Shown one piece after another: positions 21,437 through 27,599 of a stretch of 27,599 nucleotides of DNA; positions within the stretch are counted from its first letter, which is position 1; every line of letters starts with the position of its first letter. The stretch comes from an uncultured Oscillospiraceae bacterium (GTDB taxonomy: Bacteria; Bacillota; Clostridia; Oscillospirales; Oscillospiraceae). The stretch is from NCBI GenBank assembly GCA_910588635.1, contig CAJUPW010000029.1, forward strand, positions 8,286 to 35,884, given 5' to 3'. Below the pieces are notes generated by a model. The model did not search any database. It was not told the origin of the DNA and worked only from the letters and a program-made list of their open reading frames with translations. Made by a program: the position numbers and the translations under genes.

Positions 21437-22651
21437 TTATACAGCATCCCATTGGGCAAATGCACCGCCCATAGCTCTCACAAGTTGATCTGGCCTGTTG
21501 TATTTGACCTTGGCGTAAATGTCCATAGTGATTTTACTGTTTTCATGGCCTGCCAGGTATTGGACCGTTTTGGGGTCCACCGATGAATGAATCAGATTTG
21601 TGATATAAGTATGACGCAGCTGGTGCGGTGTAACTTCAAAATCCAGGCTGTAAACAACTTTGCCATTATGGGCTGCTTTTTCTCCGAGGACCGGTGTAAC
21701 CGTATGCTTTACGCGCTTTCCATCTTCATACCGGTAATAGCAGCGTTCCTTAACCGTTCTGGTAACAATATACTGCCAAAGCCGCTTGAACTGCGTATAA
21801 GACAGTGGTTCACCATCTCGATTGGCAACCACATAGTCCGAAGTGGAAGTTGCCTTTGCTGCTCTTAAGCACTCTGCCAGACAAATGGGGAGGGGAATGT
21901 TTCTCTCCGCCGCTTTTGTCTTTAACTCGGTGAGAATAACCGGCCTGTTATGCTCTGTGTGCCATGCCCGCCTTACCGTCAGATATGGGGTGTCCGTATC
22001 CAGATATACAGAATCCCATTGTAACGCAAGGATTTCTTCCCGCCGCAATCCAGCATACAAGCCGAGCATAACAAACACATAAGGCGGTAAACCCCGAATA
22101 GCATCTAAAAGGCGTTCTGCTTGTTCATCTGTCAATGCCTGCCGTTCCGCTTGAGGAACACCCCCGCCCTTTGCATCCAAATACATAGTCGGATTTTCGT
22201 CAATCACATGGCTCTCTTTCGCTGCCCGGAAAATGGACTTATAAAGAATCACCACCGACTTGTAAACCGAAGCCGATTTTTTTGAAACAGGAACAAGTGC
22301 CAGCTGAATGTCATCCAATGTTACATCTGCCATCCGTTTTTGCCCCAGCTCTTTGATGATATGCCGCCGCACCTTAGATGTATAATCAGTCAGTGTGGTG
22401 GCACGAATATGAACCGACTGCATCAGCAGCCATTTTTCGCAATATTCAGCAACAGTGGGCGATTTCCGATGAAAAGTGGCATTGTCAATCTGCTCCAATG
22501 CCTCTATTTCTCTATCGTACAGTTCTTCAGGCGTTCTTGCATAAAGAGCGATGAGCTTTCCATTCGCATCTCTTATCCTGGTTCTGTAATACAGGACACC
22601 TCTTTTCATGACAGTGCCATATTCCGGAATTACAACTTTTCTTCTTGCCAA
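21437..22651 (-). CDS. Tyrosine recombinase / integrase (copy 2)
   Basis: About 404 residues, colinear with copy 1. The TTG at 22651 is the likely start: it sits seven bases after AGGAGGT, and the product then begins (M)ARRKVVIPEYG, aligning with MAKKKTEIPKYG of copy 1; the GTG three codons upstream lies inside the RBS. The arm-binding region (MKRGVLYYRTRIRDANGKLIALYART), core-binding domain and catalytic domain are complete: Arg203 in GLRREEIL, His343 and Arg346 in HQLRHTYITNL, His369 in LAGHENS and Tyr379 in MDIYAKV. An excisionase-like gene lies 84 bases upstream, so this copy is the one with the normal xis-int arrangement. Confidence 0.93.
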   Translation of the reverse strand: MARRKVVIPEYGTVMKRGVLYYRTRIRDANGKLIALYARTPEELYDREIEALEQIDNATFHRKSPTVAEYCEKWLLMQSVHIRATTLTDYTSKVRRHIIKELGQKRMADVTLDDIQLALVPVSKKSASVYKSVVILYKSIFRAAKESHVIDENPTMYLDAKGGGVPQAERQALTDEQAERLLDAIRGLPPYVFVMLGLYAGLRREEILALQWDSVYLDTDTPYLTVRRAWHTEHNRPVILTELKTKAAERNIPLPICLAECLRAAKATSTSDYVVANRDGEPLSYTQFKRLWQYIVTRTVKERCYYRYEDGKRVKHTVTPVLGEKAAHNGKVVYSLDFEVTPHQLRHTYITNLIHSSVDPKTVQYLAGHENSKITMDIYAKVKYNRPDQLVRAMGGAFAQWDAV

Positions 22652-22735
22652 TTCCGTCACCTCCTAAAAATAATCTCCAGCGCTGTATCTTTGTTTTACC
22701 AGATATACAGGGTTCCAGCAAGGATACGGAATGAG

Positions 22736-22966
22736 TCATGCTCTGGCACTTCGTGGTTTGCGGTACGTTGTCCCTTTTTCCACCGGCTTCGCACGATGGG
22801 TACATTTTGCGATATACTCCTGAAGGCCCGCATCAGTGAAGTATACGCAACCATTCTGCACATACTGAACATAGGCAATCAGACCGTTATTACGTGCGGC
22901 ATCCAGCGTGGCAATACTGATCCCCAAAATTTTTGCAGCTTCTTTTCGTGTAATAAGTTTTTCCAT
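22736..22966 (-). CDS. xis: Excisionase-like helix-turn-helix protein
   Basis: A 76-residue protein starting MEKLITRKEAAKILGISIA, a winged-helix/MerR-like DNA-binding start seen in excisionases and small HTH regulators. A wing follows (YVQYVQNGCVYFTDAGLQEYIA), then a basic tail (HRAKPVEKGTTYRKPRSARA). The ATG at 22966 lies ten bases after GGAGGG; a longer frame with a TTG start is possible. Its location directly upstream of an integrase on the same strand supports an excisionase, which bends DNA to favour excision. A simple regulatory role is the alternative. Confidence 0.82.
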   Translation of the reverse strand: MEKLITRKEAAKILGISIATLDAARNNGLIAYVQYVQNGCVYFTDAGLQEYIAKCTHRAKPVEKGTTYRKPRSARA

Positions 22967-22984
22967 GAAGCATATTCCCTCCAA

Positions 22985-23505
22985 TCTGTCAAGTTTGTCA
23001 TTGTGCTTTCAAAATCACATGAATACGCTGGCAGACGAAACTACCAGCGCATGGTATCTGATCTTGAAATAGAAAGCTATCACAGCAAAAAAGCCGAAGA
23101 ATCACTTTCTAATTTATATATCTCTGCTTCTCGTCACATTTGCCACGCCCCCTGACGATGGGGACATAACAGGCCGCTCCCGGCAGAGCTGTCATAACTC
23201 CGCAGCGCCGTTTTTCTCGTGCGCCGCAGGGTTCCCCCCAAGTCTTTGGCGGGCCGTGAGGAAGTATCTTTAAGCCCCCGCACCATCATCGCGCCCGGAA
23301 CGCCATCTCCGGGTTTAAGGCTGGACGTAGATCGCTCGGATTGCCTGTCTGTCATCACCTCCTGCAAGCAACCGTCCTGGCGGCGCGCCTTTTCCGCTTC
23401 GATACGGGTTATGTACCTGTTATGCCGTATATTCAGTTGTCAAGCTGCAATGAGGGGCAAGAGGACTTGTCCCTTCAATGTGTAGGCATTGGGAAAGGCG
23501 ATTTG
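22985..23505 (-). other. Spacer between the excisionase and sigma-like genes
   Basis: A 521-base stretch with one uncertain small ORF (23134-23355, described separately). The part 22985-23130 is AT-rich and should contain the promoter for xis and the integrases, but I could not pick a single convincing -35/-10 pair. The part 23368-23505 shows no gene. Confidence 0.5.
23134..23355 (-). CDS. Small basic protein of unknown function (uncertain)
   Basis: A frame of up to 73-77 residues, reading MTDRQSERSTSSLKPGDGVP, then GAMMVRGLKDTSSRPAKDLG and a basic region GTLRRTRKTALRSYDSS, ending near HRQGAWQM. The ATG at 23355 has AGGAGG only two bases away, so the start may instead be a TTG (23367) or GTG (23358). 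Codon use looks more GC-rich than the adjacent recombinases. I do not recognise it. It is included because it has a strong ribosome binding site and lies in the same orientation between the sigma-like gene and xis; it may equally be non-coding. Confidence 0.35.
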   Translation of the reverse strand: MTDRQSERSTSSLKPGDGVPGAMMVRGLKDTSSRPAKDLGGTLRRTRKTALRSYDSSAGSGLLCPHRQGAWQM

Positions 23506-23976
23506 TTAAGCCTTTTTCAAAAAAATCTTGATTTTATTTATTCGCTGTGTGATTGCGCTCCGGGAACAGTTCCACAGCCTTGCGACATCAGCCTGCCGGT
23601 ATCCGTCCACAATGAGCAGGGTCAGCAGTTCCAGATCGTCCTCCGGCAATTTGCAGAGCCGCCGGTACAGCAGTTCATCCTCCAGGGAGGACAGCCAGCC
23701 AAACCGCCGGGAATCCACATCGCCGGTGTCCCAGGTGCAGGACAGGGATTCAAATTTTCGGAACAGGCAGGACTGCTCGCTCTCGTCCTCACACTGTTCG
23801 CTGGGAAGGGCCTGTACGCGGTTCTGATAGGTCCGCTGGCTGCAAAACCAGGTCCAGTCATATTCCTTCATCGCCGCGATCTGCCTATCGTCCATACCGG
23901 CTGCGCGGTATTCCTGTTCCAGCCGGGTCCATTCTGCATCAAACTTCCTTTTCTCATATCCATAGTGAAAGCCCAT
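23506..23976 (-). CDS. Sigma-70-like / helix-turn-helix regulator of the element
   Basis: A 156-residue protein with a GGAGG ribosome binding site six to nine bases before the ATG at 23976. The first two thirds are charged and helical (KRKFDAEWTRLEQEYRAAGM, QIAAMKEYDWTWFCSQRTYQNR). The C-terminus, about residues 105-156, looks like a sigma region 4 helix-turn-helix: LEDELLYRRLCKLPEDDLELLTLLIVDGYRQADVARLWNC followed by SRSAITQRINKIKIFLKK. Proteins of this type are common regulators near the integration end of Gram-positive conjugative elements. It could control the xis-int genes downstream; whether it acts as a true sigma factor or only binds DNA is not clear, as no region 2 is evident. Confidence 0.8.
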   Translation of the reverse strand: MGFHYGYEKRKFDAEWTRLEQEYRAAGMDDRQIAAMKEYDWTWFCSQRTYQNRVQALPSEQCEDESEQSCLFRKFESLSCTWDTGDVDSRRFGWLSSLEDELLYRRLCKLPEDDLELLTLLIVDGYRQADVARLWNCSRSAITQRINKIKIFLKKA

Positions 23977-24029
23977 AGTTTTCCTCCATTTCGATTCAGG
24001 CGTGGTTGACGGGTGAATCGAATAGAGGC

Positions 24030-24051
24030 GGGGACCGGCAGCCGGGTCCCC
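24030..24051. repeat. Short GC-rich hairpin
   Basis: GGGGACC (24030-24036) and GGTCCCC (24045-24051) with additional CCGG pairing inside form a small stem upstream of the sigma-like gene. It may lie in its leader RNA. Nothing else in this stretch suggests a gene. Confidence 0.45.
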
Positions 24052-24195
24052 ACAAACAATGGAGCCTATGAAATTGTCGGGCTATGTAGAAAAAGCGCGG
24101 GGCAGGGGGAGGTTTGTCGTTTCTCTTTCCCCATACAGTGCGCTTTTTGTCTTTTTTGCCAGAATATCCCTTCTTTTTGCCGAAAAAGGGCAGAC

Positions 24196-24236
24196 AAAAA
24201 CAGGGCGCAGATGATTGTTGCATCATCTGCGCCCTG
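24196..24236 (-). terminator. Strong rho-independent terminator
   Basis: CAGGGCGCAGATGAT (24201-24215) and ATCATCTGCGCCCTG (24222-24236) form a perfect 15-base stem. On the - strand it is followed by TTTTTGTCTG, a standard terminator. It probably ends the transcript of the large surface-protein gene, about 215 bases after that stop codon. Confidence 0.9.
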
Positions 24237-24450
24237 AACGTATCGGTTATTCTGTTATTCAAGCCTCTGCCCCATAAGGGCAGAGATAGATCAAAAGGGA
24301 CGTTTACGCATAGACGGCCTCCATAAAATTAACCGCTATGCGACAAAGAAGGATTGGGTCAGCCGGGATTGCGGCACCTAATTACCTCACAACGGTATTC
24401 GGTTGTATCGCTTTAGGAATCTCCAAGGCTGATGCCGCTCCCTTCCCGTC
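24237..24450 (-). other. 3' untranslated region after the surface-protein gene
   Basis: No gene is supported here. A small perfect hairpin CTCTGCCC (24265-24272) / GGGCAGAG (24278-24285) precedes the terminator. A six-codon frame (MRKRPF) with GGAGG nearby is too short to call. Confidence 0.5.
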
Positions 24451-27400
24451 CTATTTTCTGGCCCCGTCCGGGCCGATGGTGTAGCCGTCAATGGTGGTAT
24501 TGGCTGACATGGAACCGTCCGCATAAAAGTAGTACCACTTGCCGTCAATCTGTTTGAAACCGCCGGCAAACATCCAGCCGTTACTGTCCAGCCAGTACCA
24601 TTTTTTATCGTCTTGCAGCCAGCCGGTGACAGGCTTGCCGTTTTTCAGATACTGCCAGGAGCCGCTGTGGTTCTGCATCCAGCCCTGGGCGGTCTGCGGG
24701 TCAATGACAATCTCCACAAACCGCCGCAGGACGGTAGCGACCTCGGCGCGGGTGGCGGTTCCTTTGGGGTCAAAGCGGTTGCCGCCTTTCCCCGCCATGA
24801 TACCCGCCTGCTGCATGGCTTTGACCTCCTTTGCCGCCCAGCCGCTGATCTGCGCGTTGTCCGCAAAGGTCACAGCTTCATGGGCAGCCGGCAGGTCATA
24901 GCCCAGCTTTTTCGCGTAATTTGCCATAATGACCGCCATCTGTTCCCGTGTGATATTGGTGTCTGGGGAAAAGGTGGTGGCGGAGGTGCCGTTTACAATG
25001 CCTTTTTCTGCCGCCCAGTTCACATAAGGGGCATAGTAGGCGTCTGCTTTCACATCGGTAAATTTCCCGGTTTTGTAGCTGTTCGGGTCGATGTCCGCCA
25101 GCCGCCCCAGGGCGGTGACGAACATTCCCCGCGTCATGCCGGTGTCGGGGCTGAATTGGTTGTTTCCAGTACCGGCGAGCAGCCCCCGGCTAGCTACGAA
25201 GATGATGTTATCCTCAGCCCAGTGGTTCTTAATGTCTGTAAAGACCGGGACAGGGTTCTTGTAGCCGATGCCGTAGATGCTGAAATGCCCGGCTTCAAAA
25301 ACAACCGTACCCAGGTCAGGGTCATAGCTGGATTTTGTCAGCCATTCCACCTTGCCCTTGCCATCTACATAGACCGCATAGAGATTTCCGGTCTTTTCGT
25401 CCTTTGCCGGAGCATAAGGCAGACGGACAGCGATGGTGTGGCCGTCAAAATCGGTAATCGGCGTTTCTTTCCCGCCGGAGAGATACACCAGCGACAGGTC
25501 ATAGACCGGCCTTGTGCCGATGGCAGCTTTGGCTTCTTTGGATAAACCGGACGGGTCTGTTTTCTTTACCCGGAAAATAACGTCCCCGTTTGCCGATAGG
25601 GTATCCAGCCATTTCAGCAGTTTTGTGTCCATTCCTCCAACAACCACGCCCTCAATGTTGATTTCCAGCCGCTTCACCTTTTCGCGGACGAGGGTGTTCA
25701 GGGTTTGGGCGTTAATAGTTACGTTAAAAGAGTTCTGTCCTTCTTTTGGCGTGACAGGAATGACAACCGCCACGCCGTTTGCGGTATTGCCGTTCTTTTT
25801 GGCGTCGTTCTTTGCCGTGTTGATGGCAGACTGGACAGTGCCGTTATCCACCGCCACATTCCCGTTTTTATCCGGTGTTGCCGGTTTGGTCTGGCTGGTG
25901 GTAGGAGTGTCCGGCTTGGTTTCGTCGGGACGCGCTACAATCGTGGAGCCACCGCCGGAGGAACCATTGTCACCGCTGGAAGGACCGCCGCCGGATGAGG
26001 AACCTCCCCCGCCACCTGAACCGCCAGAGTTTCCGCCGCCGTTGCTGTTCCTTTCAAATACCGCTTTGACAGTCACATTTGCGGCGGGCATGGTAAAGCT
26101 GTTATTACTGATTGTCACGCCGCCGGAAATGACTTGCCATTCCTTGAAGTGATAGCCGCCGTCCGGTGTGGCGTTCAGGGTGATTTTTGTTCCTTTCTCC
26201 GCTGATGATGGGGAAGCGGAAGCTGTGCCACCTTTACCGGCCTGCACTGTTACGGTGTATTTAGCAGGCGGCAGGGGTTTACTGGTAATTGTCAGGGTTC
26301 CGTTCTCATAGACGATTCTGTCTTTGTAATTACCGCCCTCCGGGACTTCCGCTCCGCTGGCCGTGACCGTCACAGAGCCGGTTTTGGAGGTATCCGGGGC
26401 TTCGGCATAGGCTACGGTTGGCGGGGTTTTCAGGTTTTCACCTTGAACAAGGCCCGTGATGTTACAGTCTGCCGCAGAGAATACGGGGGCAGTTTCCCCC
26501 ACATAAATCGTTTTGCTTGGGGCGGTAACTCTGATTTCCGCCTGTTCAATCACAACGGGAATCGTTGTGCTGCCAGTGTAGTTCCGATCCTCCGGGTCCA
26601 CGGAAACGGTGAGGGTGTAGTTCCCGGCATTGACCGGAGCCGCATGGTTCGGGGTATCCCAGGTGTAGACAAAGCCATTTACGTTTACCGTCTTGCCGTC
26701 CACAGAGGCGGTGGCGGTCTGCTGGTATTCAATAGGACTGCCATTATAGGTACGCCCGGTCAGTGTCACGCCGGAAATGTCCACGGACTGCTTGTTGACG
26801 CTCCGCACGTTGATGGTGGCGGTCATATCCTCGAAGTTTTGGGTATGGATAGTGACGGTGATGGTTCCGATTTTAGTTTCGCTGTCGCTCTCCACCGCCT
26901 TAATGGGCAGGGTGAGGGTCTGGCCGTCAATCATTGCGCCGCTGTCGTAGTAGCTGCCCAGATTGACCGGACCAAGCTCGTAGGTGACGGCGGTGCTGCC
27001 CAGGCTCATGCCCTCCTGCACATCGGGCCGCAGAGCGCCCAGGCCGTAGGTGTAGGTATGCTCCTGCTTATTGGCAACCGCCAGATCGCCGGTCTTGGGG
27101 GTGAGGGGCGCAGCTTTGCGGATGGTCAGCGTCAGCGTGTTCGTACTCTCAGCGGCGGCGTAGTTGCCCTTTGCCGCAACGCTGGCCTTGATGGTATAAG
27201 TCCCGGCGTTGATGGGCAGGCCATTCGTAAACTCGCTGCTGCCCTGCGTTGCATAGGAAAACTGGCAAGGACCCGTATCGTGGGTGATACCAAGCTGGGT
27301 GCCATTCACTCCTGTTGCTTTGGGCGCAGTAATCATCGCCTCGTTGCCGGTGTAGGTCAGTTCTTGTGTGGTGCTTTCCCATGCAAGCGTAGGCGTGGCC

Positions 27401-27599
27401 GGCTTAATTGTGAACGGCAATGTGAAGGTGCCGGTGAACGTTGTGCCAGTGACGGTCACTTTTGCCGTATTTCCGGCGTTGACGCTGTCGAGGTAGTACA
27501 CCCCATAGTCAGTACCCTTTTCGAGCGTGGTTATCCCGTCCAGCGTGACGGTGACGGCGGGTCTCTGCAGTGTGCCGTCATAGATCAAGTTCAGATCCT
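24451..27599 (-). CDS. Large SLH-domain surface protein with Ig-like repeats and cell-wall-binding repeats (5' end outside window)
   Basis: Open reading frame of more than 1,045 residues, running off the window at its N-terminus. Residue numbers here count from position 27588. Residues 1-440 are tandem Ig-like/MBG-type modules (LIYDGTLQRPAVTV, LTYTGNEAMI, GRTYNGSPIEY, INAGTYTIKA, VNAGNYTLTV). An InlB-type beta-grasp repeat follows at about 443-512 (YTVTVQAGKGGTAS, GYHFKEW, VKAVFERN), then a Gly/Ser linker (about 515-546), a Thr/Pro stretch, a beta-rich domain to about 775, three SLH domains (about 779-835, 840-895, 901-960) that anchor to secondary cell-wall polymer, and Trp/Tyr-rich cell-wall-binding repeats to the end (GWLQDDKKWYWLDSNGWMF, DGKWYYFYADGSM). 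No LPxTG is present. Probably an adhesin or surface-layer-associated cargo of the mobile element. Confidence 0.92.
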   Translation of the reverse strand, partial: DLNLIYDGTLQRPAVTVTLDGITTLEKGTDYGVYYLDSVNAGNTAKVTVTGTTFTGTFTLPFTIKPATPTLAWESTTQELTYTGNEAMITAPKATGVNGTQLGITHDTGPCQFSYATQGSSEFTNGLPINAGTYTIKASVAAKGNYAAAESTNTLTLTIRKAAPLTPKTGDLAVANKQEHTYTYGLGALRPDVQEGMSLGSTAVTYELGPVNLGSYYDSGAMIDGQTLTLPIKAVESDSETKIGTITVTIHTQNFEDMTATINVRSVNKQSVDISGVTLTGRTYNGSPIEYQQTATASVDGKTVNVNGFVYTWDTPNHAAPVNAGNYTLTVSVDPEDRNYTGSTTIPVVIEQAEIRVTAPSKTIYVGETAPVFSAADCNITGLVQGENLKTPPTVAYAEAPDTSKTGSVTVTASGAEVPEGGNYKDRIVYENGTLTITSKPLPPAKYTVTVQAGKGGTASASPSSAEKGTKITLNATPDGGYHFKEWQVISGGVTISNNSFTMPAANVTVKAVFERNSNGGGNSGGSGGGGGSSSGGGPSSGDNGSSGGGSTIVARPDETKPDTPTTSQTKPATPDKNGNVAVDNGTVQSAINTAKNDAKKNGNTANGVAVVIPVTPKEGQNSFNVTINAQTLNTLVREKVKRLEINIEGVVVGGMDTKLLKWLDTLSANGDVIFRVKKTDPSGLSKEAKAAIGTRPVYDLSLVYLSGGKETPITDFDGHTIAVRLPYAPAKDEKTGNLYAVYVDGKGKVEWLTKSSYDPDLGTVVFEAGHFSIYGIGYKNPVPVFTDIKNHWAEDNIIFVASRGLLAGTGNNQFSPDTGMTRGMFVTALGRLADIDPNSYKTGKFTDVKADAYYAPYVNWAAEKGIVNGTSATTFSPDTNITREQMAVIMANYAKKLGYDLPAAHEAVTFADNAQISGWAAKEVKAMQQAGIMAGKGGNRFDPKGTATRAEVATVLRRFVEIVIDPQTAQGWMQNHSGSWQYLKNGKPVTGWLQDDKKWYWLDSNGWMFAGGFKQIDGKWYYFYADGSMSANTTIDGYTIGPDGARK

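Larger units (their letters stand above)
20079..27599 (-). mobile_element. Integrative element, left end with integrase module (right end outside window)
   Basis: All genes from 20079 to the window edge run on the - strand and form a typical integration end: surface protein, sigma-like regulator, excisionase, then two tyrosine recombinases. The 20050-23100 part is visibly less GC-rich than the core genes to the left. The chromosomal junction probably lies between 19711 and 20078, but attachment-site copies cannot be matched because the other end is not in the window. No relaxase or transfer genes are present here, so a conjugative nature is inferred only from the gene types. Confidence 0.7.

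Noticed and set aside
23134..23400. Possible group II intron or other catalytic RNA in the xis-sigma spacer
   Set aside because: No conserved intron 5' end or domain V hairpin could be found.
1..27599. CRISPR array, tRNA or rRNA genes
   Set aside because: No regularly spaced repeats, cloverleaf-like sequences or rRNA signatures were found by reading.

Overview
The window reads as a high-GC, anaerobic, probably gut-derived member of the Firmicutes/Clostridia, most like the Oscillospiraceae (Flavonifractor/Pseudoflavonifractor type). Support comes from strong AGGAGG ribosome binding sites, a T-box leader, a two-gene SufC/SufB-like Fe-S system of the type seen in anaerobes, a Bacillus/Clostridium-style lipoprotein-alr-mazF block, and an SLH-domain surface protein. 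The genus is an inference.

Region 1 (1-4800, + strand) is an arginine operon, argG(3' end)-argH-argJ-argB-argF, closed by a palindromic repeat and a bidirectional terminator. argC and argD are not in the window. ArgB is unusual in its phosphate/ATP-binding glycine loops.

Region 2 (4796-6806, - strand) is an ECF-type sigma factor gene overlapping a gene for a multi-spanning membrane protein with a large soluble C-terminal domain, probably a signalling pair. Region 3 (6901-12985, - strand) is one transcription unit: sigma-A-like promoter, a phenylalanine T-box leader (specifier UUC), a lipoprotein polysaccharide deacetylase, pheS, pheT, then (after a palindrome) a threonine-aldolase-family enzyme and a small lipoprotein overlapping it by GTGA.

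Region 4 (13048-19710, + strand) starts from a promoter divergent to the T-box promoter. It holds sufC-sufB, a bifunctional NAD(P)HX repair enzyme with an insertion, a GerS/YdcC-like lipoprotein next to alr, an orphan mazF, and a small secreted protein. The last two are separated by an inverted pair of the same palindromic repeat found after argF.

Region 5 (about 19711-27599) is accessory DNA, with a lower-GC core around the recombinases. A 370-base non-coding stretch rich in stable hairpins leads into a minus-strand mobile module: two tandem related tyrosine recombinases, an excisionase-like protein, a small uncertain ORF, a sigma-like helix-turn-helix protein, and a large surface protein (Ig-like/MBG-type repeats, InlB-type repeat, Gly/Ser linker, three SLH domains, cell-wall-binding repeats) that runs off the right edge. 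This looks like one end of an integrative (conjugative) element. No CRISPR array, tRNA or rRNA gene was seen.
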